This document shows, piece by piece, positions 1 through 7,042 of a stretch of DNA of 29,105 nucleotides (within the stretch, counting starts at the first letter, position 1; every line of letters starts with the position of its first letter). The notes under the pieces are model-generated. The model was given only the letters and a program-made list of their open reading frames with translations, was not told where the DNA came from and did no database searches. The stretch is from JBGPOS01 sp041488155 (GTDB lineage: Bacteria > Chloroflexota > Dehalococcoidia > Tepidiformales > Tepidiformaceae). The position numbers were made by a program, and so were the translations under genes. The stretch covers positions 1 to 29,105 of the forward strand of contig JBGPOS010000052.1 of assembly GCA_041488155.1 (NCBI GenBank), given 5' to 3'.

Positions 1-61
1 ACCCTGCACTGGCGGATCCAGCCACCACCACCCGCCGTATACTCGCAGGCAAGGTGAAGCG

Positions 62-604
62 ATGCCCGTGACCGAACGCACCTTCGAACAACTTGCCCTC
101 GAAGACCCCGAGGGGCATTGGGAACTGTCCTGCGGCCGACTGCGGAGAAAGCCTGGAATGACCCATGCCCACAACAGCCTTGCCCGGCGTCTCGCGTTTC
201 GCCTGCAGACGCAGCTCCCGATAGATCGCTTCGAGGTTTCGATGAACGCCGGCCACCTGTCCCTGGCAGCCGGGAACTACTACATCCCCGACGTCATGGT
301 CATCCCGGTCCCCCTCACGGCGTCACTGCGCGACCGTCCGATCCTCGAGACGTACAGCGACCCACTCCCCCTCGTCGTCGAAGTGTGGTCGCCCTCGACC
401 GGCGAGTATGACGCCGACGCCAAGATCCCCGAGTACCGCCGCCGCGGCGACCTCGAGATCTGGCGCATCCACCCCTACGACCACACCCTCATCGCGTGGC
501 GCCGCCAGCCCGATGGCTCCTACACCGAGACCATCTACACCTCAGGCGCCGTCCACCCTGCCTCCCTCCCCGGCGTCACGATCGACCTCGCAACGCTCTG
601 GTAA
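62..604 (+). CDS. Uma2 family (DUF820) PD-(D/E)XK-type endonuclease
   Basis: This 180-residue protein belongs to the Uma2/DUF820 family, a restriction-endonuclease-fold group that is abundant in Chloroflexota and cyanobacteria and whose cellular role is poorly known. The visible catalytic pattern is Asp77 in IPDVMVI, Glu107 in VVEVWSPS and Lys121 in AKIPEYRR, followed by the typical GDLEIWRI strand; length matches the family. The ATG at 62 is preceded by AAGGTG (51-56) at normal spacing, and a TATACT -10-like hexamer lies at 38-43. It appears to be a single gene: the next plus-strand ORF has its own promoter-like hexamer, and a GC hairpin follows the stop. Family assignment is firm; its substrate is unknown. 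Confidence 0.9.
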   Translation: MPVTERTFEQLALEDPEGHWELSCGRLRRKPGMTHAHNSLARRLAFRLQTQLPIDRFEVSMNAGHLSLAAGNYYIPDVMVIPVPLTASLRDRPILETYSDPLPLVVEVWSPSTGEYDADAKIPEYRRRGDLEIWRIHPYDHTLIAWRRQPDGSYTETIYTSGAVHPASLPGVTIDLATLW

Positions 605-606
605 CC

Positions 607-624
607 GCGGCCGTCTCTGGCCGC
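607..624 (+). terminator. GC hairpin after Uma2 gene (copy A of a three-copy hairpin family)
   Basis: GCGGCC (607-612) and GGCCGC (619-624) form a 6-bp stem with a 6-nt loop, three bases after the Uma2 stop codon. The flanking bases (GGTAACC before, TGC after) resemble two other copies at 11008-11034 and 24197-24222, which also directly follow plus-strand stop codons. There is no T-tract, so it would be a non-canonical terminator or a 3'-end stabiliser. Confidence 0.45.
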
Positions 625-675
625 TGCACGCGCGTCTCGGTTGTCACGGCCGGGCTCCGAACCACTCTCGCACCG

Positions 676-681
676 TATACT
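676..681 (+). promoter_or_regulatory. -10 hexamer TATACT for a leaderless start at 689
   Basis: TATACT ends 7 nt before a GTG codon at 689, so transcription would begin at or next to the start codon. No ribosome binding site is present. The same arrangement occurs at seven other genes in this window. Confidence 0.55.
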
Positions 682-688
682 CGTCACG

Positions 689-898
689 GTGACCGACCCC
701 GAGCCCCGCTACGCCGCCCGCTGCCTCTTCCTGCGAATGACACTCGATTCGAAGAAAACCGGAGGCGTCGTCAACATCTGCCGCCACATCATTCGCGACG
801 GCGCTGACTGCGTAGGCCCCTTCCTCGATGACACCGAGACGGGCTGCGGCCTCTGGGAGTCCAAACACCCGGATCGTCTCGCGACGCCTCATCCCTGA
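689..898 (+). CDS. Small four-cysteine hypothetical protein
   Basis: I do not recognise this 69-residue protein. The GTG start at 689 is chosen because TATACT sits 7 nt upstream, a pattern repeated at other starts here; a longer ORF from ATG 641 exists but has no upstream signal. The sequence has four cysteines (positions 12, 31, 41, 53), a central CRHIIRDGADC segment and a Trp-containing acidic tail, with no membrane segment or signal peptide. The spacing does not match a standard zinc ribbon. An antisense ORF covers the same stretch, so coding status rests on the promoter-start arrangement and remains uncertain. Confidence 0.4.
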   Translation: MTDPEPRYAARCLFLRMTLDSKKTGGVVNICRHIIRDGADCVGPFLDDTETGCGLWESKHPDRLATPHP

Positions 899-942
899 TC
901 AACCGCCGCACCGGGGCTCACCGGCGCCCACACATCCCGACC

Positions 943-1482
943 CTATCCCCGCTGGCGCTGCGACTCCCATTCGGTGAGCAGCGCTTCTTGCTCCCCGGCC
1001 GAAGCCGCCCACAGCCCGTCGAACGTCGCGATGAGGTGCTCGGCCAGGCGCTCATCCTCGACCACGACGGAAGTGCTGTACTCAGCCGCATCCTTGGCAT
1101 CGGGGATGTTCAGCAACACCTTCCGCCGGTCCACCACGGTGAACGGCCCGTTCACCCTCCTCACCAGCCGGATGTGCGGCAAGCGCAGTAGGAACTCGCG
1201 CATGTCGAACTTTGGGTCCCAGGTCGACTGCACGAGGTGCAGATGCGCCGGGGCGATCAGCGTCCGGCACAGGACTCCCCGGCGGCCCGCCTCGCCGTAG
1301 GCCCTGAGGATGAAACGATCGTGCTCGTCCGGCCGCGTCTCGGGGATGACGTAATCGACCACCTCGGCCTTTGCCCCGTCCAGCAGGTCGCACAGGCAGC
1401 GGTGGAAGTCGGCGTTGCCGGCGTAGGAATAGCTGATCCCCCGGTTCAGCAGGGCTGCCGCAGGTCGCGTTTCAGTCGCCAT
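943..1482 (-). CDS. PLD-like / TrmB effector-domain-like protein without DNA-binding domain
   Basis: The protein has 179 residues. The ATG at 1482 has GGAGG seven bases upstream; the open frame continues upstream into the SDR gene but that part is a shadow. Features such as the HRCLCDLLDGAKAEVVDYVIPE segment, the PHIRLVRRVNGPFTVVDRRKVLLNI core and the terminal FDGLWAAS helix resemble the phospholipase-D-like sugar-binding domain at the C-terminus of TrmB-type transcription regulators and related PLD-like proteins. No HKD catalytic motif and no helix-turn-helix are visible, so it may be a stand-alone ligand sensor. It lies 118 nt downstream of the SDR gene on the same strand and may be cotranscribed. 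The fold is a tentative call from pattern only. Confidence 0.5.
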   Translation of the reverse strand: MATETRPAAALLNRGISYSYAGNADFHRCLCDLLDGAKAEVVDYVIPETRPDEHDRFILRAYGEAGRRGVLCRTLIAPAHLHLVQSTWDPKFDMREFLLRLPHIRLVRRVNGPFTVVDRRKVLLNIPDAKDAAEYSTSVVVEDERLAEHLIATFDGLWAASAGEQEALLTEWESQRQRG

Positions 1483-1600
1483 CGAAGCCTCCGTCGTGAA
1501 TTGCTTCGCCAGTCTGCAGCGCGGCTCGCTTCCGCGCGGTAAGCGCCGCGGCTCAAGCTCGTTTTTCCCCGGTCGACCGCTTCCTTCCCTTCCCTGACCT

Positions 1601-2368
1601 CTAGCTCCAGATGTTCCCGCCCCCGTCGACCTCGATCTTCTGGCCCGTAAGGTAGCCCGCCTTTTCCGAGACGAGGTAGCGCACGACGTCCGCCACGTCT
1701 TCCGGCTGGCAGACGTGACCGAACGGCATCCGTGCGTCAAGCTCGCGCAGGTCGGTCGCCCCCATCGTCGCGCGGGCCAGCCGCCGTCCCATCTCCGTCT
1801 CAACCAGACCCGGCGCGACGATGTTCACGCGGATGTTGTTCTTCCGCTCTTCCTTATAGAGAGTCATCGCCAGCGCCTCGAGCCCCGCTTTCCCGATGTT
1901 GTAGGGGCTGCCGTTCCCCGCCTGGGTCCTCGCTGCCACGCTCGAAATCATGACGATGTCGCCACGGGGTTGTTCCCGCATGCTCGCCAGCACCAGCTTC
2001 GACATATAGAACGACCCGAACACGTGCGCGCGCACCACTCGCTCCATCTCGGCGATGTCGGTGTCGAAGACGCTGTTGCCCCGGCTCGCGATCCCGGCGT
2101 TGTTGATCAGGATGTCGACGTGCCCGAAGTCCGACAGCACCGAGGCTACCATCGCCTGGTCCGCGTCCCAGTCCTCGACCGGGGCGGCATAGGCCTTCGC
2201 CCGTCCCCCGGCCGCAACGATCGTCCCCACCGTCTCTTTCGCTGCCTCTTCGTCTCGTTTGTAGTTCACGGCCACCGCCGCCCCATCCGCAGCAAGTCCG
2301 ATCGCAATCGCCCGGCCGATGCCACGGCTCCCGCCGGTCACAAGTGCCACGCGCCCTGCAAGCGTCAT
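1601..2368 (-). CDS. Short-chain dehydrogenase/reductase (SDR, FabG-like)
   Basis: A 255-residue classical SDR, a cytosolic NAD(P)H-dependent oxidoreductase. Visible motifs are TGGSRGIG (11-18) for the cofactor loop, NNAG (89-92), Ser142/143, and the YNIGK catalytic pair Tyr156-Lys160, ending with the usual LTGQKIEVDGG tail. The Asn of the N-S-Y-K tetrad appears to be replaced (RAHVFGSF, His115), a moderate deviation. Basic residues after the second strand (NYKRDE) suggest NADP. The ATG at 2368 follows a GGGGGG-rich ribosome site; TAGAAT at 2404-2399 is a plausible -10. The substrate cannot be told from sequence; 3-oxoacyl-ACP reductase or a sugar/alcohol dehydrogenase are both possible. Confidence 0.9.
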   Translation of the reverse strand: MTLAGRVALVTGGSRGIGRAIAIGLAADGAAVAVNYKRDEEAAKETVGTIVAAGGRAKAYAAPVEDWDADQAMVASVLSDFGHVDILINNAGIASRGNSVFDTDIAEMERVVRAHVFGSFYMSKLVLASMREQPRGDIVMISSVAARTQAGNGSPYNIGKAGLEALAMTLYKEERKNNIRVNIVAPGLVETEMGRRLARATMGATDLRELDARMPFGHVCQPEDVADVVRYLVSEKAGYLTGQKIEVDGGGNIWS

Positions 2369-2507
2369 TTCGTCCCCCCGGTGCGGAAAGTAGTGCCGAT
2401 TCTACCCATCTCTCCACATCGGTCACCCGAACGAACGGAATGCCGCGCTCGCGGGTGTGGCCCCGACGTTTCCGGTGATGCATGCTGTGACGACAGGAGG
2501 CGAAGTG

Positions 2508-2714
2508 ATGGGTGAGAAAGAGACCGGCGCCGGAATGGCGGAGAGCGAACGCGGCGCGAAGGCCTCCGGCGGACACGCCGGCGAAGAACAGCGCGCCCCC
2601 GGCGACCCAATCCCCGACCTCGATGTCTCACGGGAAGCGGGTGGCGGAGGCGCCGCCCCTCCCTCGAGCGAGACCACGATCATCAAGTCCAAGTCCAATA
2701 TCACGAACAACTGA
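2508..2714 (+). CDS. Small polar protein with conserved-looking C-terminal tail
   Basis: I do not recognise this 68-residue protein. The ATG at 2508 is chosen because a full AGGAGG (2495-2500) lies 7 nt upstream, one of the strongest ribosome sites in the window. The first 50 residues are rich in Gly, Glu and Ala with no hydrophobic segment and look disordered; the last 14 (ETTIIKSKSNITNN) change character to a Thr/Ser/Asn/Lys-rich, aliphatic-containing tail. There are no cysteines. The next gene is a GNAT acetyltransferase, 130 nt downstream. A modified-peptide precursor is possible but nothing here proves it. Confidence 0.5.
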   Translation: MGEKETGAGMAESERGAKASGGHAGEEQRAPGDPIPDLDVSREAGGGGAAPPSSETTIIKSKSNITNN

Positions 2715-2844
2715 GCCGCCGGCGTCGCGCCTGGGCTCGGCAACACTAGGAAGTCGCGGCGGTAATCCGATGGTCAGCGACTAGGATTCCGCGTCCCGCC
2801 CGCGCCCCGGCTATAGCCTGGGCCCACTGCGACAGGAGCCTCGC

Positions 2845-3798
2845 GTGGCCTCATTCGAATCGCGTCCCTACTCGGGCGAAGGTGACCTCGCGCTCCTCCT
2901 CGATTTCGCCCGCAACGCCACAGCCGCCCGCTGGCCCCGCTCCAGCGCCTGGCACGTCGGCGACATCGTCTGGCAACTCTTCGGCAGCACCGGGTTCGAC
3001 CCCGCGGCGAACGTCCGCCTGTGGCTCGATCGAGGTGGGCTGGCCGGCCTCGGCTGGTTCGAGCCGCCACTCAACGTTGTCTTCGATGTCCGCCCCGGCC
3101 TCGCGGAGCACGAAGCGCTTACCGGAGAGATCCTCGCCTGGGCCGAACAGCGCCGGCGCGAGGTGGCCGCCCCCGGCAGCGCAGCGATCCCTCGAGCCTA
3201 CAGGATGCTTGGCGAGGACAGCCTCGCCACTGAGGCCCTCGATAGCGACCTCGCCCGGATCTCCGTGTTGACGAAGAACGGGTACGCGAAGACGGAACGC
3301 CACGGCGTGTTGTACTCGCGCAGCCTCGCCACGCCGATCCCCAACCCTGATCTCCCCGCCGGGATGTCACTCCGCTTCGCCACCGCCAGCGACATCGAGG
3401 AGCGCGTCGACCTCCACCGCGATGCCTGGTCCGTCTGGGGGCCGTCTAGTTTCAGCGTGGAAACGTATCTTCGGCTTCGCGCCGCGCCCGTTTACGAGCC
3501 AGAGCTCGATGTCGTCCTCGAAGCTCCCGGCGCCAGACTCGTGAGTTACTGCGTCTGCTGGGAGGACACCTTCAACGGCGTCGGGAACTTCGAGCCCGTG
3601 GGCACGCGGCCTTCCTACGCTGGTCGCGGCCTGGCTCGAGCGGTGATCTTCGAAGGGCTCCACCGCCTTCGCGATCGCGGTATGCACACCGCCCTCGTTC
3701 GCACCGAAAGCGTCAACGCGCGCGCCCTCAGCCTCTACCCCTCCTGCGGCTTCGAGGTCATCGACCGCAGCCACTACTACGTGAAACCCCTGGCCTGA
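2845..3798 (+). CDS. GNAT family N-acetyltransferase (tandem-domain)
   Basis: A 317-residue acetyl-CoA-dependent acyltransferase. The GTG at 2845 has AGGAG (2834-2838) six bases upstream, and TATAGC at 2812-2817 may be its -10. The C-terminal half carries the acetyl-CoA loop RPSYAGRGLARAV (about residues 255-267), then ALVRTESVNARALSLYPSCGFEV, the usual motif-B region. The N-terminal half (1-150) looks like a second, degenerate GNAT fold, a layout common among Chloroflexota and Actinobacteria proteins. The acceptor is unknown. It could act on small molecules or on a peptide. Confidence 0.85.
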   Translation: MASFESRPYSGEGDLALLLDFARNATAARWPRSSAWHVGDIVWQLFGSTGFDPAANVRLWLDRGGLAGLGWFEPPLNVVFDVRPGLAEHEALTGEILAWAEQRRREVAAPGSAAIPRAYRMLGEDSLATEALDSDLARISVLTKNGYAKTERHGVLYSRSLATPIPNPDLPAGMSLRFATASDIEERVDLHRDAWSVWGPSSFSVETYLRLRAAPVYEPELDVVLEAPGARLVSYCVCWEDTFNGVGNFEPVGTRPSYAGRGLARAVIFEGLHRLRDRGMHTALVRTESVNARALSLYPSCGFEVIDRSHYYVKPLA

Positions 3799-3952
3799 AC
3801 CGAATCAGGACGGGCGGTTGGTGTTCTCGCTTGACGAATCGAACAACACGGTGACCATTGAGGAGGTCAGCAATCACTATGGCCAATAGACTCCACAGCG
3901 ACACGCCCATCACCCGGGGATCCCGCGGCGCGGAAACTAGGGGTGGTTCAGC

Positions 3953-4534
3953 TCAGTACTCGTTGAGCAGCGTTTGCAGCTTCATCTGGCACCGCCTGAG
4001 GTCGTTCAACAGTTTGGTGTACTCTAACCTCGGCTTAGGGTCGGTATACACTACGTTAAACGCCCCAAATTCCTGCTCATGGACCGCCACTGCCTTTGCT
4101 TTCGAAATATTCGATTGAACAAATTCCATAATCCGCTGCCACAGAACTCTCACCTCTTCTTGGAGCTGGGCGAGTCCAACGACGGCATCATGGTCGTCTA
4201 CAATCCGCGTCTCCAATCGCTTCAAATCAATCAGGTAGTCCGCGAGCGTATCTCCTACGAACTTTCGGTCGCCGACGGGCGCGAGCCGCGAGTTGCCGCG
4301 GTAAGCTGTCTCGAACAGAGCGAGCAGTAGCAACACCAGCCCGGCAATCACCCAACCCCACCATGGCAACCAACCTGAAGCCGCTGTCAGTATTCTCGGG
4401 GGTTGCCGATCGGTCGGTGCCTCGTCCCGCCAGAATCGCAGCAGAGAAAGCGCGAACATTGGAAGCAGCAAAAGAGCCCTTGCACTCTTGGTCAGCCGAA
4501 AGCCGAACAAGATGCGGTCAGTTGCCCACTGCAT
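3953..4534 (-). CDS. Two-TM membrane protein with cytosolic helical domain
   Basis: This 193-residue protein is not recognised. ATG 4534 is preferred over an upstream TTG (4558) because TACAAT lies 7 nt before it, the leaderless pattern seen at other genes. Two hydrophobic helices are visible (about residues 18-34, ALLLLPMFALSLLRFW, and 58-78, WVIAGLVLLLLALFE), then a charged, probably coiled C-terminal domain of 110 residues with LIDLKRLETRIVDDHDAVVGLAQLQEE. Base composition is noticeably less GC-rich than its neighbours by eye, which suggests recent acquisition. The function is unknown. Confidence 0.7.
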   Translation of the reverse strand: MQWATDRILFGFRLTKSARALLLLPMFALSLLRFWRDEAPTDRQPPRILTAASGWLPWWGWVIAGLVLLLLALFETAYRGNSRLAPVGDRKFVGDTLADYLIDLKRLETRIVDDHDAVVGLAQLQEEVRVLWQRIMEFVQSNISKAKAVAVHEQEFGAFNVVYTDPKPRLEYTKLLNDLRRCQMKLQTLLNEY

Positions 4535-4541
4535 GTCTTCG

Positions 4542-4547
4542 ATTGTA
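4542..4547 (-). promoter_or_regulatory. -10 hexamer TACAAT for a leaderless start at 4534
   Basis: On the minus strand TACAAT ends 7 nt before ATG 4534, and no Shine-Dalgarno sequence is present, consistent with a leaderless transcript. This also decides the start codon of the two-TM protein. Confidence 0.5.
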
Positions 4548-4597
4548 CCGCCCCGCAAGAGTGTTGGAATGCTCTACACGCCGTCTTCGGGGGCTCG

Positions 4598-4813
4598 CTA
4601 AGCGGCCAGGAGCGAGTTGGCGGTCACGAGGCTGCGTAGCTCCGCCTCGACGTCGCTGAGCTGCGAAGCGCCGAAGACGATCGTGTTCGTCTGCCTCAGC
4701 GGCTGGCCCTGGACCGTTTCGAGGTACTGGCTCAGGTCCACGGTGACCTCGGCGCCGACGGTGTTCCACCGGGCCGCCGAGCCCGCCTGACGCACCCGCA
4801 CGAAGCGCACCAT
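4598..4813 (-). CDS. Small hypothetical protein
   Basis: A 71-residue ORF starting at ATG 4813 with no recognisable domain. It is soluble, with a strand-rich N-terminal half (RFVRVRQAGS, WNTVGAEVTVDLSQYLETV) and a helical end (SDVEAELRSLVTANSLLAA). The residue mix looks protein-like, but no ribosome site or promoter hexamer supports the start, and overlapping plus-strand ORFs exist. It lies between the two-TM protein and the ABC operon, on the same strand as both. Confidence 0.4.
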   Translation of the reverse strand: MVRFVRVRQAGSAARWNTVGAEVTVDLSQYLETVQGQPLRQTNTIVFGASQLSDVEAELRSLVTANSLLAA

Positions 4814-4884
4814 CGTGGCAGGTGCCCAGCCGGGGCCGGAATCACTCCCCGAGCCGCGACTGACAAGGAGCGGACCCCCGTCCC

Positions 4885-4926
4885 CTCATCGTTCATCGCT
4901 CATTGCTTCGCTATCCGCTTCGCTTG
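4885..4926. repeat. Degenerate heptamer array at the ABC permease 3' end
   Basis: Six consecutive 7-nt units (CTCATCG, TTCATCG, CTCATTG, CTTCGCT, ATCCGCT, TCGCTTG) run across the stop codon of the permease gene (stop at 4911-4913). Related words recur at 17106-17264 and 22409-22443. Confidence 0.6.
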
Positions 4927-5747
4927 AGGCGGCCCGTCCGTTTCGCGTACCGCTCCCCCAGACTGAACACCCACACCCCGACCGGGATCACCACGAGCCC
5001 GCTCAGGAACAGCCCAACCAGCGTCCGCCACAGGTCAGGGATGTTGTCCCCGCGCATGAGCGCCCCGCGGATGCCCTCGATGACGTACGTCGCCGGGCTC
5101 GCGTAGGAAAGCGTCGCCAAAGGCTCAGGCATCTCGCTGGGGATGATGTACACCCCCGAAACGAGCACCAGCGTCGCCTGGATCACGTGGGTCATCTGCG
5201 ACCCGCGCTCCGGGTAGAGCAGGGGCAACACCGCCCCCATGATCCCGATCCCCACCAGGCTCATGCTCCCGACGAGCAACACCATCGTCGCCGCCGGGTA
5301 GTTCGCTTCGCTCATGTCGACGTGGAACGCGAGCACGATCACCACCAGCACGACCGCCGTGTGCACGAGCCCGTAGACGAGCGAAAAGAGCGCCGTCCCC
5401 ACCATGTGGGTCGAGCGCCGCACAGGCGCCATGAACGTGTACTCGATCGTCCCCTCCCAGCGTTCCCAGCTGATCATGTCGCTCACCGTCTCGAACACTA
5501 CGGCGAGGTAGTGCCAGACCAGCGCCCCAATCGCCAGGAACAACACGAGGTCATCGACCTGTGTCTTGCTCAACGCTTCCTTCCCGACGGTCGAGTTCAC
5601 ACCGCGCGCGATGAACACGACCGCCAACGAGTTGGCAATGGTGTAGAGCATCCACACCACCTCCCAGCCCCAGTAGCGCTTCACCAGGTTGATGTTCCGC
5701 TCCACAAAGGCGTAGCTCGCCCGCAGCTCCTGTAAGGCCAGCGTCAT
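4911..5747 (-). CDS. ABC-2 type transporter permease (DrrB-like)
   Basis: A 278-residue inner-membrane permease of an ABC-2 exporter. About six hydrophobic helices are visible: VVWMLYTIANSLAVVFIARG, DLVLFLAIGALVWHYLAVVF, ALFSLVYGLVHTAVVLVVIVLAF, TMVLLVGSMSLVGIGIMGAVL, the VIQATLVLVSGVYIIPSEMPEPL re-entrant/ABC-2 signature region, and a C-terminal helix before the basic end. Its ATG overlaps the stop codon of the ATPase gene (ATGA), so the two are translated together. The ABC-2 signature near PLATLSYASPATYVIEGIR places it with daunorubicin/oleandomycin-type or polysaccharide exporters; the substrate is unknown. The last codons lie in a heptamer repeat. Confidence 0.88.
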   Translation of the reverse strand: MTLALQELRASYAFVERNINLVKRYWGWEVVWMLYTIANSLAVVFIARGVNSTVGKEALSKTQVDDLVLFLAIGALVWHYLAVVFETVSDMISWERWEGTIEYTFMAPVRRSTHMVGTALFSLVYGLVHTAVVLVVIVLAFHVDMSEANYPAATMVLLVGSMSLVGIGIMGAVLPLLYPERGSQMTHVIQATLVLVSGVYIIPSEMPEPLATLSYASPATYVIEGIRGALMRGDNIPDLWRTLVGLFLSGLVVIPVGVWVFSLGERYAKRTGRLKRSG

Positions 5748-6712
5748 GGCGCTGCCTCCTCTCCTTCGTCCAGCTTCTTGCCGGTCAGCTTCAGGAAGAC
5801 GTCTTCCAGCGTGGGCTCCGGCCCGCCTTCTTCTCGCACCATCGCCTTCAGCTGCGCCGGCGTGTCGAGCGCCACGATCTTGCCGCGGTCGATGATCGCC
5901 ACCCGCTCGCAGAGGTCGTCCGCTTCCTGCATGTCGTGAGTCGTCAGCAGCACTGTGGCGTCGTGCTTGTCCCTGATCTCCCGCACGAACGCCTGCACCT
6001 CGCGCTTTGAATGTGGATCGAGGCCGGTCGTCGGCTCGTCCAGCAGCAACAGCACCGGCGAAGTGAGAAACGCCCGCGCGATCGCGACCTTCTGCTGCAT
6101 GCCCCGCGACATGTCCTCTACCGGAGTCCAGATCGACCGCTCTTCGATCCCGAGACGCAGGAGGATCGTCACGATCTCCCGCCGCGCCCGCTCTGGGTCG
6201 ACGGAGTAGAGCCGCGCGCCGTACATCAGGTTCTCCATGGGCGACAACTTCTTGAAGAACGAAGCCTCCACCGACACCCGGTTTATCAGCCGCTTCACTT
6301 CGGCTTCCCGTTCGACAACGTCGTAGCCGAAGACGCGGACCTTCCCCTCGTCCGGCGCCAGCAGCGTCGAAAACAGCCGGATGAGCGTGCTCTTCCCCGT
6401 CCCGTTCGGGCCAAGCAGCCCGTAGATCTCCCCGCGCTTCACCTCGAGCGTGACGTGGTCGACCGCCACCACCCGCTTGCCGCCATCCGTCTTCCCGCGC
6501 ATCCGGCTGATGAGGCTGGGCCTCGTCACGAAGACCTTCGTCACGTCTTCGACCTCGAGCGCCAGGGCCGCCGTCAGACCCGTCCCCCGCAGGGGCGAAG
6601 GCTTGTGCTCGAGGCCGGTCGTCTGTGGTTCTGCCACCACTGCAGTCATATCGGATTCCTCTTCCTTCTCCGGTCCCTCGGGGAGGGGGTGTTCGCTCGG
6701 GCTATCCACCAT
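5744..6712 (-). CDS. ABC transporter ATP-binding protein (DrrA-like)
   Basis: A 322-residue ATPase that would power export through the downstream permease. Visible are the Walker A GPNGTGKST (about 101-109), an ABC signature variant MSRGMQQKVAIARAF, Walker B LLLLDEPTTGLD and the switch TTHD. The C-terminal extension ending in EPTLEDVFLKLTGKK is typical of DrrA-type ATPases. I chose ATG 6712, with GGAGG eight bases upstream; ATG 6649 with AGAGGA is equally possible, and the first 50 residues are acidic and non-conserved-looking. The gene follows a leader region with a promoter, a short ORF and a terminator hairpin, suggesting attenuation control. Confidence 0.9.
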   Translation of the reverse strand: MVDSPSEHPLPEGPEKEEESDMTAVVAEPQTTGLEHKPSPLRGTGLTAALALEVEDVTKVFVTRPSLISRMRGKTDGGKRVVAVDHVTLEVKRGEIYGLLGPNGTGKSTLIRLFSTLLAPDEGKVRVFGYDVVEREAEVKRLINRVSVEASFFKKLSPMENLMYGARLYSVDPERARREIVTILLRLGIEERSIWTPVEDMSRGMQQKVAIARAFLTSPVLLLLDEPTTGLDPHSKREVQAFVREIRDKHDATVLLTTHDMQEADDLCERVAIIDRGKIVALDTPAQLKAMVREEGGPEPTLEDVFLKLTGKKLDEGEEAAP

Positions 6713-6751
6713 GGCCGATGCCTCCGCTTGTTCGCCGGCGCCGCACACGAC

Positions 6752-6776
6752 AAGCGCCGGGTGTGCCCCGGCGCTT
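6752..6776 (-). promoter_or_regulatory. 10-bp hairpin in the ABC operon 5' leader
   Basis: AAGCGCCGGG (6752-6761) and CCCGGCGCTT (6767-6776) form a perfect 10-bp stem with a 5-nt loop, 40 nt upstream of the ATPase start. A smaller hairpin (TTCTGC/GCAGAA, 6780-6796) lies between it and the terminator-like hairpin. It could stabilise the read-through transcript or act in a conformational switch. Confidence 0.5.
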
Positions 6777-6794
6777 CACTTCTGCAATCAGCAG

Positions 6795-6833
6795 AAACAA
6801 AAATGCCGTGGGCGTCAGTCCTGGGCCCACGGC
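6795..6833 (-). terminator. Intrinsic terminator/attenuator upstream of the ABC operon
   Basis: On the minus strand a 9-bp stem (GCCGTGGGC with GCCCACGGC, plus coordinates 6825-6833 and 6805-6813) is followed at once by ATTTTTGTTT (6804-6795), a canonical Rho-independent terminator. It lies 27 nt after the stop of a short leader ORF and 80 nt before the ATPase start. It could also end transcription from the nickel permease gene, but a separate strong promoter lies in between, so attenuation of the ABC operon is the better reading. Confidence 0.65.
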
Positions 6834-6857
6834 GTGCGGTTATGTAAACTCGCTAGC

Positions 6858-6947
6858 CTATGGGCTCCCTCGGCTGCTACCCCTGAGAGGCGTAATGAGG
6901 CGCGGCCGGATGCTGCGAAGCAGAACCATGGCGGTCCCGATGCTCAT
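6858..6947 (-). CDS. Putative 29-residue leader peptide of the ABC operon
   Basis: A short ORF begins at ATG 6947 and ends at TAG 6858, with AGAGGTG about 9 nt upstream. It lies about 30 nt after the predicted transcription start and 27 nt before an intrinsic terminator. The peptide is rich in Arg (5), Leu (4), Ile (3) and Pro (3), including MVLLRSIRPRLITPLRG. A still shorter ORF (ATG 6971 to TGA 6945, MRKRCAQR) overlaps its start as ATGA. The segment at 6860-6865, over the stop codon, can pair with the 5' arm of the terminator stem. Translation of this peptide could therefore set terminator formation. No homologous leader is recognised. Confidence 0.45.
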   Translation of the reverse strand: MSIGTAMVLLRSIRPRLITPLRGSSRGSP

Positions 6948-6980
6948 CGTTGCGCGCACCTCTTTCTCATGTTGTCCCAG

Positions 6981-7010
6981 ACTATACCTCGCATCGCGCG
7001 TTTCAATCAA
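6981..7010 (-). promoter_or_regulatory. Sigma70-type promoter for the ABC operon leader
   Basis: On the minus strand TTGATT (7010-7005) and TATAGT (6986-6981) are separated by 18 bp, a good housekeeping promoter. The expected start is an A near 6975. It lies just downstream of the nickel permease stop codon (7043), so the ABC operon has its own promoter. Confidence 0.65.
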
Positions 7011-7042
7011 ATCGCTGGCCTGCGCCCAAGGGCCGCCCGAGG

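Noticed and set aside
3858..4118. 86-residue plus-strand ORF with GAGGAGG upstream
   Set aside because: Mostly antisense to the two-TM protein, and spacing from GAGGAGG to the internal ATG is poor.
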